DNA from: Pseudonocardiaceae bacterium
GTDB lineage: Bacteria > Actinomycetota > Actinomycetes > Mycobacteriales > Pseudonocardiaceae
DNA: 54,780 nt
Direction: 5' to 3'
NCBI GenBank assembly: GCA_009377865.1
Contig: WHTH01000025.1
Coordinates: 1-54,780 of the forward strand
Shown here: piece after piece, positions 1 through 10,129 of the stretch
Numbering within the stretch: position 1 is the stretch's first letter
Layout of the letters: each line of letters starts with the position of its first letter
Translations under genes and position numbers: made by a program
The notes under the pieces: generated by a model
Seen by the model: the letters and a program-made list of their open reading frames with translations, nothing else
Databases searched by the model: none
What the model was told of the DNA's origin: nothing

Positions 1-1
1 C

Positions 2-139
2 GTGCCCGACCTCACCGACGCCATCCGACGGTTCATCGACGGCTGGAACGACCGCTGCCAACCCTTCACCTGGACCAAAGACGCCGACACCATCCTGTCC
101 AAAGCAAACCGCAAAACAACTTCAAACACGCGACACTAG
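2..139 (+). mobile_element. C-terminal end of an IS630-family transposase (partial, runs off the left edge)
   Basis: The open frame from the left edge to the TAG at 137-139 encodes about 45 residues including FIDGWNDRCQPFTWTKDAD and an ILSKANRK-like end. The pattern of W-N followed by PF-W-TK-AD-IL is typical of the extreme C-terminus of IS630/Tc1-type DDE transposases. The DDE catalytic core lies outside the window. The element abuts and apparently interrupts the restriction-endonuclease-like gene on the opposite strand, whose frame runs into this sequence and stops at 122. The right terminal inverted repeat cannot be defined without the other end. Confidence 0.75.
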
Positions 140-640
140 GTCATCGCCCGTCAGATCTGGGTCGAGGAGAGCTGCGAAGTCAGGGGTCAGCGAATAACGG
201 CCACGGCTCGACGTAGTCGGTACTGACTCGTCGACTGCCAGCGCGCCGTTCCTGCTCCAGGCCGGAAACGTCTCGTCTCTGACGCCCTCTCGGCTGTCGG
301 TCGCGTACCAGGTTGTCTTGACTGCCTCGCCCCAAGTGTCCAAGAGTTCGATGATCGCCTTGTTACCGCGCTTGGCGGCTTCGTACCAGGCGAGGCGCTC
401 GGCCGGCTGTCTGTGACATGCCGCAGCATCACTCATCCCGACCACCATTGCCGGCCGCACTGGCCGCTGTTGATCGATGGCGCCGACGTACATGAGAGTG
501 AAGGCAGCGGCCGCGGCCAGGTTGCTGCATGCGGCGCCCGTACCAGTCAGCGATGCGGGCATCACGAGCTCGAGACGAGACTTGTAGGTTGACAAGTCCT
601 CGAGCAACGCTGGCAGCGGCATTGGCTCGGGTGATGTCAC
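122..640 (-). pseudogene. BsuBI/PstI-type restriction endonuclease, N-terminal part, truncated by IS630
   Basis: A GTG at 640 overlaps the methyltransferase stop in a GTGA junction, so the gene is translationally coupled to the modification gene. The 172-residue product resembles the N-terminal helical domain of BsuBI/PstI-type restriction enzymes, with an N-terminal LLEDLSTYKSRLE segment and a late RGRYSLTPDFAALLDP segment. A full-length family member carries a further C-terminal nuclease domain. Here the last few codons (about DLVSRV) fall in the transposase tail and the frame stops at 122, so the nuclease domain is missing. The methyltransferase neighbour supports the family call; the remote similarity itself is from memory. 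It is probably inactive as a nuclease. Confidence 0.6.
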
Positions 641-2361
641 GTCTGCGCCCTGTAGTAGCTCTCGATCTCTTGGGCAAGCCGTGTGTCGTCGTGATCCGCC
701 CAGGCCAACAGCGTGCTTGGATCGGGCAGCGGCATGGCGGCGAGTTCATAGGCCGACACTGCAACGGAGCCGGTGAGGCACCGGTACAGCCGGTCGAGAG
801 CGTCGGAGCGCAGCAGCGCCAACAACAGCCGTGCGGTGAGGGGTGCCTCGGGCTCAACCGTGCTGAGCACGTTCACGTGGTTCTCGACCACGACACGGCC
901 ACCCCACTCCTTGAGGCAGGCTTCGTCCAACTCTGCTGGGAGAAGGCGTCGCGGCTGTTCGGGGGCGGTTGTTCGCTGGACTAAGACTGCCGCCCGGTCG
1001 AGAACGAGCGTATCGCCGTCGCCTGGGCGAAGCTGGATCCAGCGTTGTGAATCACGAGCTCGCGCGCAGTGAGGCTTGCCTCCGTCCAGGTCAGCAGCCC
1101 ACATGATTCTCACGCTGCGCGCGCGTGGTCGAGCAGAGATGCGATCCTTCGCCCGGTTCCATACAAGCGGGCCGGTGCTCACCGTCCAGCCGTAGTCGGC
1201 GAGACGGGCAGGAAGGCTGGCGGCGGTGCGGACAAGCGGCACGTCGGAAGCGTCACGAGGCAATGGCCAAGGCCGGTCGGGAAGCACTGGCGGGCGAGCA
1301 ATACCGATCGGAATTCGCGTCGCATGACCGTTCGCGGTCAATACCTCACACCGGATGTCCCGCGGCTGGTCACCTCGCACAAAGGTGGCGAGGATCGTCT
1401 CCTGCAGGACGCCGGTGGAGAACACGTCCGCACGCTCGCGCACGTATGCTACTCGATGCAGCGGTGCTTCGGCCGCAAGGTGGCTTCGCAGGCGCTGGAA
1501 GTAGGCGCCGCCCAGCCAGCCCGCCGGTACGAGCGCCGAGAGCACCCCTCCGCGCCTGATCTGCAACGCAGCGCCAGCCATGAACAGGCCGTACCGGTTC
1601 GCATGGCCATAGACGGCGTGCGACCACCGGACGCGCTCCTCCTGGTCGAGTCGAACTCGACCGTACGGTGGATTCATGACGACCGCTGCGGCCGGAGGAT
1701 CTTGTTCAGTGAGACCGTCGCGGACCTCGAGAAGCGCCGGAAGTGGTCGTCGTCGGTCTTCGGGCACCTTCGCCCACCAGGGGAGAAGGGTCGATGCCAG
1801 CGCGACATTTCCCAGCCAGACAGCGGTCGCGTCGAGATCGCGACCGGCAACTGCAGTGACAGCGCCTGCCAGCACGAGATCGGGCTGGGTCTCGGTGCAG
1901 GTGGACAGCCAGGTCCGTAGTGGCGACAGGAGCAGCGCGCCCGCTCCGCAGGCAGGGTCGAGCACCAGCCCGTCGATGCATCCTCCCGCGGCCGACTGAG
2001 TCTGGTCCCAGAGTGCCGTTGCAAGGGACGCTGGTGTGTAGTGGCGGCCGGTGTGACTGCGAACGGTTCGGTCAAGGGCAGTCACATATGCCTCACCGAG
2101 CTGCTCTGGTGTGGCGTCGAGCAGGTCGGATCGATGCCGGGCCGTGGAGAGCGCTACTGGGTCGATAGGTTGGTCTGCTGCAAGCGCGCATCGCACATCG
2201 AGCGAGGCGCCGCTGAGCCCGAAGCTCGCCGCCCGCCGCGCCCACCAGCCGGGCACAGTCGCGAGCACGGATAGCGCGTCAGTGGACAGCTCGTCGTTCG
2301 CGACAGCTAAGCGTCCTCGGCGGGCCCGGTTCGGGTTCAGCCCGACAGCTTCGACGCTCAC
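637..2361 (-). CDS. Type II N6-adenine DNA methyltransferase (BsuBI/PstI- or Eco57I-like)
   Basis: The 574-residue protein is a class I SAM-dependent DNA methyltransferase. It shows the SAM-binding motif I (VLDPACGAGALLL, about residue 133), the catalytic NPPY motif (VVMNPPYGR, about residue 230) and a preceding TGRHYTP block common in N6-adenine enzymes. The C-terminal half carries the likely target-recognition region and a VVENHVNVLS segment seen in Eco57I/PstI-type enzymes. It should methylate adenine in the site once cut by the downstream restriction enzyme. The GTG start at 2361 has AGGAG nine bases upstream, and the stop overlaps the next start by four bases. With the nuclease gene truncated it may now be an orphan methyltransferase. 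Confidence 0.85.
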   Translation of the reverse strand: MSVEAVGLNPNRARRGRLAVANDELSTDALSVLATVPGWWARRAASFGLSGASLDVRCALAADQPIDPVALSTARHRSDLLDATPEQLGEAYVTALDRTVRSHTGRHYTPASLATALWDQTQSAAGGCIDGLVLDPACGAGALLLSPLRTWLSTCTETQPDLVLAGAVTAVAGRDLDATAVWLGNVALASTLLPWWAKVPEDRRRPLPALLEVRDGLTEQDPPAAAVVMNPPYGRVRLDQEERVRWSHAVYGHANRYGLFMAGAALQIRRGGVLSALVPAGWLGGAYFQRLRSHLAAEAPLHRVAYVRERADVFSTGVLQETILATFVRGDQPRDIRCEVLTANGHATRIPIGIARPPVLPDRPWPLPRDASDVPLVRTAASLPARLADYGWTVSTGPLVWNRAKDRISARPRARSVRIMWAADLDGGKPHCARARDSQRWIQLRPGDGDTLVLDRAAVLVQRTTAPEQPRRLLPAELDEACLKEWGGRVVVENHVNVLSTVEPEAPLTARLLLALLRSDALDRLYRCLTGSVAVSAYELAAMPLPDPSTLLAWADHDDTRLAQEIESYYRAQT

Positions 2362-2452
2362 TCGTTCGGCTCCTCGCCACCGTCGACGGCCTTCGTGTCC
2401 GAGTCTGCTGGTGATACCGACAAGACGATGGAGGCGCGCCGGTCCTTGGCCG

Positions 2453-3814
2453 TCATGTCGATGCCATTCGCAGCGCTGTCCCCAAGTGGGGCACCTCGAT
2501 CACTCGCATCCCCGGCGGGGTCCGGTCGGTGCACTCCGGTGGCACCAGAGCACGGGTGAACCCCAGCCGCGCTGCTTCGGCCAGCCGCCGGCCGACCCCT
2601 GCCACCCGCCGCACCTCACCGGCCAGCCCGATCTCGCCGATCGCCACCGTCTGCGCGGGCAGCGGAACGTCGCACACCGCGGAGGCCACCGCGAGCGCGA
2701 CGGCGAGGTCGGCCGCGGGCTCGGAGACCCGCATCCCGCCCACCGTCGCGGTGAAGACGTCCGAGCCGCTCAACGCGATCCGGGCGCGCCGCTCGGAGAC
2801 GGCGAGCACCATCGCGACCCGGGCGGCGTCGAGCCCGCTGACCGCGCGGCGTGGCTGGGCCAGTGAGGATGCGGCGACCAGTGCCTGCACCTCGGCGAGC
2901 AGGGCACGCTTGCCCTCCACGACCACCGTCACCGCGGTTCCGGGTACTTGGGTCTCGCGGGGCGTGAGGAACAGGCCCGAGGGATCGGCGACGCCGGCGA
3001 TGCCGTCGTCACGCAGCTCGAAGCACCCCACCTCGTCGCACGGGCCGAACCGGTTCTTGATCCCGCGCACTAGCCGCAGCGTCGAGGTCCGCTCGCCCTC
3101 GAACTGCAGCACCACGTCGACCAGGTGTTCCAGCACCCGCGGCCCGGCGACCGTGCCGTCCTTGGTCACGTGCCCGACGAGCACGACGGGCAGCCCGCGC
3201 TCCTTGGCGGCGGTGATCAGCGCGGTGGCCACCGCGCGAACCTGTGACACCCCGCCTGGGCTGCCCTCGGCCTCCGCACTTGCCATCGTCTGCACCGAAT
3301 CGACGACGAGCAGGCCGGGGCTGACGGCGTCGAGGTGCCCGAGCACCGCCGCGAGGTCGGATTCCGCGGCCAGGTACAGCTCACCGTGCAGTGCCGACGT
3401 CCGCTCGGCCCGCAGCCGCACCTGACCCGCGGACTCCTCCCCGGTCACGTACAGCGCGCGGCTGCCGGTGGCCGCGTAGCGGTGGGCGACCTCGAGCAGC
3501 AGCGTGGACTTGCCCACGCCGGGCTCGCCGGCGAGCAGCACCACCGCGCCAGGAACCAGACCGCCGCCGAGCACGCGATCGAGCTCGGTGACGCCGGTGG
3601 GGCGGGCCTGTGCCGAGTGCAGGTCGACCTCGGCGATCGGCCGGGCGGGTGCCGCTGGGGCACCGGCCGCGACCCGACCGGGTGGGCGCGCACCGGCCGC
3701 CTCGATGCTGCTCCATGCCTGGCACTCCGGGCAGCGCCCCACCCACTTCGCGACCTCGTGGCCGCACTCGGTGCATCGATGCATCGGGCGGGTGCTGCGC
3801 GCGGTAAGGGTCAT
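2453..3814 (-). CDS. radA: DNA repair protein RadA (Sms)
   Basis: A RecA-like ATPase/helicase that drives branch migration in recombinational repair. The 453-residue protein has an N-terminal C4 zinc finger (CTECGHEVAKWVGRCPEC, about residues 13-30), Walker A GEPGVGKST (about 100), the RadA-specific KNRFG motif (about 260), and a C-terminal Lon-protease-like domain. The ATG at 3814 gives the canonical MTLTARSTRPMHRC start. The open frame continues upstream without a stop into the FG-GAP pseudogene, so a longer N-terminus could be mis-called. The radA-lpqE-carD order is shared with mycobacteria, although there disA follows radA, whereas here a restriction-modification locus does. Confidence 0.96.
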   Translation of the reverse strand: MTLTARSTRPMHRCTECGHEVAKWVGRCPECQAWSSIEAAGARPPGRVAAGAPAAPARPIAEVDLHSAQARPTGVTELDRVLGGGLVPGAVVLLAGEPGVGKSTLLLEVAHRYAATGSRALYVTGEESAGQVRLRAERTSALHGELYLAAESDLAAVLGHLDAVSPGLLVVDSVQTMASAEAEGSPGGVSQVRAVATALITAAKERGLPVVLVGHVTKDGTVAGPRVLEHLVDVVLQFEGERTSTLRLVRGIKNRFGPCDEVGCFELRDDGIAGVADPSGLFLTPRETQVPGTAVTVVVEGKRALLAEVQALVAASSLAQPRRAVSGLDAARVAMVLAVSERRARIALSGSDVFTATVGGMRVSEPAADLAVALAVASAVCDVPLPAQTVAIGEIGLAGEVRRVAGVGRRLAEAARLGFTRALVPPECTDRTPPGMRVIEVPHLGTALRMAST

Positions 3815-3857
3815 GTCGCGGACCGTACCGGCCCGCTCCGACCACGAGCGGTGACGA

Positions 3858-5028
3858 CTAGGCGCCGCGGACAGGAACGGGTACAGGACGCCCTGGTCCT
3901 CATTCCCGTTGACGTCGGCGAACGGCGCTCCTCCGAGGTAGTCGGGCTGGCTGTCTCCGGTCAGATCCCCTGGTGCGGCGACGCTCCACCCGAGCCGTGG
4001 GTTGTCCGCGGGATTTTGGTCCGCGGGCGGAACCTCCAGCGTCTGCAGCAGGCTGCCATCCGCGCCGTCGAAGACGTAGGTGCCACCGTTCTGTTCGGTT
4101 CCGGGAACGTGGGTGCGGCGATTGGCCGACGTAGATGTCCGGTATCCCGTCGTTGTTGTGGTCGGTCTTCGCCGCTGACCACCCGAACTGGCCGCCGGCG
4201 GTGGGCGTCGGGTCGTCGAGCCGGTAGAGCACCTCGCCCGTCCTGCCGTCGGAAGACCCACGCCTTGCCCTCGGCTTCTCCGGCCGGCCCGTCTTGCAGG
4301 AAACCGTTGCCGTAGAGGTCGTCGAACCCGTCGCCGTTCACATCACCCGGCGTGAGCGGTGCGACGTCCTGGAAGCCGAAGAAGGCTCCCGGCTGGTCGC
4401 TCGGAACGCTGATGCTGTGCAGCAGCCGCCCGGTCTTGCCGCTGAAGACGTACATCCGGCCCCGCCCGTCGTCGAGGCTGCTGGCGCCGACGAGCTGGTC
4501 GGTGATGCCGTCGCCATCGATGTCGCCGGGGCCCTGCACCGCGATGCCGAAGGAGCCGCAGTCCCCATCGGAACTGCACGACGGCCGCGGCCGATCCCTG
4601 CCAGGCAGGTTGAGTGTCCGCACCAGACGGCCGTCCTGCCCGTCGAAGATGAATGCCTGACCCTGGTTGACGTGGCATCCTCCGGGCTGCGGGCTGCGCT
4701 GGCCGCACCCGGCGGGGCTGTCATTGGACGAATCGGGAACGCCGTCGCCGGTGAGGTCACCGGCGCGGCCGATCCGCGAGCCGAAGCGGCCATCGGCCTG
4801 CGGCTTGGGGTTGTCGAGGCGGTACAGCAGGCTGCCGTCGGCGCCGCTGAATACCCAGGCCGCTCCTGGTGGGTCGATGCTGTAGATGACCTCTCGGGTC
4901 TTGCCGCTCACCAGCCACACGCGGCCCGTGTTGTCGACGTCCGGGCTGCTATAACTGGGTTGCCCGACGAAGAAATCGTTCACGCCGTCGCCGTCGATAG
5001 CGCCGCCGCCCGAGGGGGCGACGGCCAA
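3858..5028 (-). pseudogene. FG-GAP/integrin-alpha-like beta-propeller repeat protein, multiply frameshifted
   Basis: The first frame from a TTG at 5028 encodes repeated FG-GAP blocks with calcium-binding D-D-D loops, such as DGDGVNDFFVG, GDLTGDGVPD, GDIDGDGITD and GDVNGDGFDD, separated by VFSG-DG-LL segments. This is a beta-propeller normally found on the cell surface. Homology leaves this frame near 4251, where one extra base in the GG pair breaks KAWVF from DGRTGEVLYRLDD. It moves to a second frame (DHNNDGIPDIYVGQS) and near 4120 to a third (TYVFDGADGSLLQTLEVPP). The third frame has no stop and enters radA; the TAG at 3858-3860 is in another phase. No signal peptide is visible at the start. 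Either a decaying gene or local base errors. Confidence 0.75.
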
Positions 5029-5065
5029 CCGCTCGCCGCACCAGCCGGACGCCCTCGCGGACCGC

Positions 5066-5656
5066 TCAGCCCCCGCCGGTGCGCCGGGCAGCGTCGGCGC
5101 CGGAAGGGCTGACGCCGAGGGGTGCGTTGATCGGCACCGGCAAGGTCACGTCACCGGCCTCCCGGAACCGGAACGTCACCGGGGTGTTCAACCCGGGGCG
5201 CAGCGGTACCTGCAGATCGGTGAGCACGATGCGCAGCTGCCCACCCTGCGACTGGTCCGTCGTGGCTGAGCTCGTGGGGTTGGCGCCGATCCCGGCGCTG
5301 GCCACCGAGTTGCCACCGGCGATCGTCGTCGGTCCCTGTACCGTCACGTCGCCTGCCGCCGGCGCCGTCACCGAGACCAGCTCGTCGGGGGTGTCGCTCG
5401 TGTTCACGATCGTGACCCCCAGTGCTGCGTCCTCGCCCGCCTGGTAGCCGAAAACGTTCTTGCCGCCGGGGTAGGCCAGCGCCGCATCGCGCAGCGCGAT
5501 CGGCCCGACCTCGTCGTTGGCGCCATTGACCGCGGCCAGCTGCTGAGCGGTCTGGGCGCCCGGACCGGCACCGCAGCCGGACAACACCAGCGCAGCTGCG
5601 CAGCCGAGCAAGGCGGGGATGCGGAGCATCCGCATGGTCTGCGGTCGGCGGCTCAC
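5066..5656 (-). CDS. LpqE-like secreted lipoprotein (copper-chaperone-like fold family)
   Basis: The 196-residue protein starts at a GTG at 5656, with GGAGG eight bases upstream. A signal peptide (MSRRPQTMRMLRIPALLGC...) ends in a clear lipobox LVLSGC, so the mature protein is lipidated on the outer face of the membrane. The rest is beta-rich, with ALGVTIVNTSDTPDELVSV and a C-terminal LRPGLNTPVTFRFREAGDVTLPVPI, resembling mycobacterial LpqE and the PCu(A)C/DUF461 group, without a clear Met/His copper motif. It is divergent from carD and sits between carD and radA as in M. tuberculosis Rv3583c-Rv3585. Function unknown. Confidence 0.8.
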   Translation of the reverse strand: MSRRPQTMRMLRIPALLGCAAALVLSGCGAGPGAQTAQQLAAVNGANDEVGPIALRDAALAYPGGKNVFGYQAGEDAALGVTIVNTSDTPDELVSVTAPAAGDVTVQGPTTIAGGNSVASAGIGANPTSSATTDQSQGGQLRIVLTDLQVPLRPGLNTPVTFRFREAGDVTLPVPINAPLGVSPSGADAARRTGGG

Positions 5657-5901
5657 GACGCGATCCTCCAGGCAAATGTGTCGCTGTGGCGGGCGGCGGC
5701 GGTGGGCTCGTGGCGTCACCTGACCAGGCCGAAGCCTAACCGCGGGGGTGCCCGCCGCCGCATCCGGCCTCGTCCCGGCAGGTCCACAGTGGATCGCCTG
5801 GGGCGCGGCATGTCTCGCGTTGCACGATCACTAGTCAGATGTCAACCCCCTGACCTGCGACGACGGTTACCCACCGGCTGCGCGGGTCGCGCCGGACGTG
5901 C

Positions 5902-5907
5902 TATCCT
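5902..5907 (+). promoter_or_regulatory. Likely -10 element of the carD promoter
   Basis: TATCCT lies 27 bases upstream of the carD ATG in the divergent lpqE/carD spacer, matching the actinobacterial TANNNT pattern. No good -35 is seen 17 bases further upstream. Confidence 0.4.
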
Positions 5908-5934
5908 CTGGGTAGCGAAAGGGGCAGAGGACAC

Positions 5935-6423
5935 ATGGTTTTCAAGGTCGGAGAGACCGTCGTCTACCCGCACCACGGTGCCGCTCTCATCGAGGCGATC
6001 GAGACCAGAGTGATCAAGGGCGAGGAGAAGCAGTACCTCGTCCTCAAAGTCGCTCAGGGTGACCTCACCGTCCGCGTTCCCGCCGCCAATGCCGAGGTGG
6101 TCGGCGTGCGCGACGTGGTCGGTCAGGATGGCCTCGACCGGGTCTTCGAGGTGCTGCGGGCTCCCCACACGGAGGAGCCGACAAACTGGTCGCGGCGGTA
6201 CAAAGCCAACCTGGAGAAGCTCGCGTCCGGCGACGTGAACAAGGTCGCCGAGGTGGTTCGCGACCTGTGGCGTCGCGAGCGCGACCGTGGGCTGTCGGCG
6301 GGAGAGAAGCGAATGCTCGCCAAGGCCCGGCAGATCCTCGTCAGCGAACTGGCGCTGGCCGAGGGCACCCACGAGGACAAGGCCGAGGTGCTCCTCGACG
6401 AGGTCCTCGCCACGGCCTCCTGA
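5935..6423 (+). CDS. carD: CarD family transcriptional regulator
   Basis: CarD binds the RNA polymerase beta subunit and stabilises open complexes, including at rRNA promoters. The 162-residue protein has the N-terminal Tudor-like RNA-polymerase interaction domain ([17 protein letters not shown] through about residue 55) and the C-terminal helical DNA-binding domain with the conserved tryptophan in a [12 protein letters not shown] context (about residues 84-95). An AGAGGAC Shine-Dalgarno precedes the ATG, and a TATCCT -10 is at 5902. It heads the carD-ispD-ispF-cysS-rlmB run. Confidence 0.97.
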   Translation: MVFKVGETVVYPHHGAALIEAIETRVIKGEEKQYLVLKVAQGDLTVRVPAANAEVVGVRDVVGQDGLDRVFEVLRAPHTEEPTNWSRRYKANLEKLASGDVNKVAEVVRDLWRRERDRGLSAGEKRMLAKARQILVSELALAEGTHEDKAEVLLDEVLATAS

Positions 6424-6446
6424 CCGCTCGGTCGGCTGCGGGCGCG

Positions 6447-7139
6447 GTGGTGGCGCTCGTACCCGCCGCTGGGCGCGGTCTGCGGCTGGGTGCGGACGTT
6501 CCCAAGGCGTTCGCGCGGCTGCGAGGGCGGTCGCTGCTGTCTCATGCCGTCGGCGGGCTGCTCGGCTCGGGCTGCGTCGACCGGGTGGTGGTCGCCGTCG
6601 GTGCGGACGACGGTGCGCTGGCCGAGGCGGCCCTCGGGGACGTGACTTCCCAGGATGCGAGCCCGCAGCTCGTGAGGCAGCGTGTTCGTCTCGTGATCGG
6701 TGGCAGTGAACGGATCGACTCGGTGCGTGCCGCGCTCGATGTGGTCGGCGGCGCCGAGGTGATCCTGGTACACGACGCGGCGCGTTGCCTGGTGCCGCTC
6801 TCGGTGATCCGATCCGTGGTCGAGGCCGTCCGGGCAGGTCACCACGCCGTGATACCCGTGCTGCCGGTGGCCGACACCGTCAAGCAGGTCGATGACAGCG
6901 GTGTGGTGATTGCCACCGTCGACCGCACCGCGCTGCGGGTGGTGCAGACCCCGCAGGCTTTCGAAGCCGGGTTGCTGCGCCGCGCGTACGCCGACGCGGG
7001 CGGGTTGGCCACCGACGATGCCGGGCTGGTCGAGCGGCTCGGCCAGACGGTGACGACGGTTCCCGGTCACCCGCACGCCTTCAAGATCACCACCGCGTTC
7101 GACCTCACGGTCGCCGAGGCGTTGGCCGGTGACCGGTGA
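6447..7139 (+). CDS. ispD: 2-C-methyl-D-erythritol 4-phosphate cytidylyltransferase
   Basis: Transfers CMP from CTP to methylerythritol phosphate, the third step of the MEP isoprenoid pathway. The nucleotide-binding [19 protein letters not shown] segment begins at about residue 4, and the substrate region includes [24 protein letters not shown] and [14 protein letters not shown]. The GTG at 6447 (or the next, 6450) gives about 230 residues, the usual length; the longer frame upstream lies inside carD. The stop overlaps the ispF start in a GTGA junction, so the pair is translationally coupled. Confidence 0.95.
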   Translation: MVALVPAAGRGLRLGADVPKAFARLRGRSLLSHAVGGLLGSGCVDRVVVAVGADDGALAEAALGDVTSQDASPQLVRQRVRLVIGGSERIDSVRAALDVVGGAEVILVHDAARCLVPLSVIRSVVEAVRAGHHAVIPVLPVADTVKQVDDSGVVIATVDRTALRVVQTPQAFEAGLLRRAYADAGGLATDDAGLVERLGQTVTTVPGHPHAFKITTAFDLTVAEALAGDR

Positions 7140-7642
7140 GGGTCGGCATCGGCACCGACGTGCACCCCGTCCGCAGCGGCCGGGAATGCTGGCTGGCCGG
7201 GCTGTACTGGCCCGACGTCGACGGCTGCAGTGGCCACTCCGACGGCGACGTCGCCGCGCACGCGCTGTGCGACGCGGCGCTGTCGGCCGCCGGCCTCGGT
7301 GACCTCGGCGAGGTGTTCGGCAGCGGCGACCCGCTATGGGCCGGAGCCCACGGCGCGGACCTGCTCACCGAGGTGCGTGCCCGGCTCGCCGACGCCGGCT
7401 GGGTGCTGGGCAACGCCACCGTGCAGGTGATCGGCAACGCTCCCCGCATCGGCACCCGGCGGGCCGAAGCGCAGCAGGTGCTGTCCGCGGCGCTCGGCGG
7501 CCCCGTGACGGTATCGGGCACGACCACCGACGGCCTGGGTCTCACCGGCCGCGGCGAAGGGGTGGCCGCGGTCGCCACCGTCGCGCTGGACGTCGCCGAG
7601 CAGCCTCCGGCAGCTGGCCGCCGGGACGTCCCGTCGATCTGA
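7136..7642 (+). CDS. ispF: 2-C-methyl-D-erythritol 2,4-cyclodiphosphate synthase
   Basis: Cyclises the CDP-methylerythritol phosphate to MEcPP, releasing CMP. The 168-residue protein has the metal-binding GIGTDVHPV (Asp and His, residues 5-12) and the [16 protein letters not shown] block (from about residue 33), plus the C-terminal [14 protein letters not shown] nucleotide-binding segment. The GTG start overlaps the ispD stop by four bases. cysS follows five bases later. Confidence 0.96.
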   Translation: MRVGIGTDVHPVRSGRECWLAGLYWPDVDGCSGHSDGDVAAHALCDAALSAAGLGDLGEVFGSGDPLWAGAHGADLLTEVRARLADAGWVLGNATVQVIGNAPRIGTRRAEAQQVLSAALGGPVTVSGTTTDGLGLTGRGEGVAAVATVALDVAEQPPAAGRRDVPSI

Positions 7643-7646
7643 GACG

Positions 7647-9088
<1,442 letters not shown>

Positions 9089-9089
<1 letters not shown>

Positions 9090-10066
9090 TGGCGGGTAAT
9101 TCCCGGCGCCGGGGCGCGATGCGCAAGCCCGGCACCAAGAAGGGCGCCGTCAGCGGCTCCGGCGGCCAGAAGTCCAAGGGGCTGCGGGGGCGGGGCGCGA
9201 CGCCTCCCGCCGAGATGCGCACCGGCCACCCCGCCGCGCGGCGGGCCGCCCGCGACGATGCCCGATCCGAGGCGGCCGCGCGGACCCGCCGTCGCACCGA
9301 TGCGGAGCCGGGCGAGACGGTGCTCGGGCGCAACCCCGTGCTGGAATGCCTGCGTGCCCGGGTCCCGGCCACCGCGCTGCACGTCGCGGTCGGCGTCGCG
9401 AACGACGACCGGGTCAGTGAGTCGGTGCGGCTGGCGGCCGATGCGGGGATCTCGGTCCTCGAAGTGCCACGGGGCGAGCTGGACCGGCTCGCCGGGGGCG
9501 CGCTGCACCAGGGACTGGCGTTGCAGGTGCCGCCGTACTCCTACGCCCATCCGGACGAGCTGCTCGACGCGGCGCGTGGGTCGGATTCGGCACCGCTGGT
9601 CGTGGCGCTGGACGGGGTGACCGACCCGCGTAACCTCGGCGCCGTGGTGCGCTCGGCAACGGCGTTCGGGGCGCACGGCGTGCTGCTGCCGCAGCGCCGC
9701 GCCGCCGGCGTGACGGCGGTTGCCTGGCGCACCTCCGCGGGAACCGCGGCGCAGCTGCCGGTGTCGCGCGCCACCAACCTGGTGCGCACCCTCAAGGACT
9801 TCGCCGCGGCCGGGCTGATGATCGTCGGGCTCGAGGCCGACGGCTCGATGCCGCTCGACTCGTTCGAACTCGCGACCGGCCCACTCGTCCTCGTCCTCGG
9901 TGCGGAGGGTCGCGGGCTGTCGCGGCTGGTCCGCGAGACCTGCGATGCGACCGTCTCGATCCCGATGGCCGGTCCGGCCGAATCGCTCAACGCGTCGGTC
10001 GCCGCCGGAGTGGTGCTCGCCGAGGTCGCGCGGTTGCGACGGACAGCATCCCCCCATTCGCCGTGA
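9089..10066 (+). CDS. rlmB: 23S rRNA (guanosine-2'-O-)-methyltransferase RlmB (TrmH/SpoU family)
   Basis: Ribose-methylates 23S rRNA. The 325-residue SPOUT protein has a basic, low-complexity leader (residues 1-70, common in actinobacteria), a substrate-binding domain beginning at [11 protein letters not shown], then the knot domain with [31 protein letters not shown] and [20 protein letters not shown] (the three SpoU motifs). It starts at the ATG overlapping the cysS stop. Its own stop codon lies inside the left arm of the hairpin at 10060. Confidence 0.94.
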
Positions 10067-10112
10067 AGGGCACATTCACTGCATCCGGTGCCGTGTAGGT
10101 GCCCTTCACGGC
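10060..10112. terminator. Bidirectional terminator between rlmB and pntB
   Basis: Perfect 14-bp arms GCCGTGAAGGGCAC (10060-10073) and GTGCCCTTCACGGC (10099-10112) with a 25-base loop. It lies between convergent rlmB and pntB, and the rlmB TGA is inside the left arm. No U-tract follows. Confidence 0.7.
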
Positions 10113-10129
10113 ATCGGATGGCCAGGCTG

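Noticed and set aside
3815-4261. A 602-residue RadA with an N-terminal extension
   Set aside because: The extension is the out-of-frame tail of the FG-GAP pseudogene.
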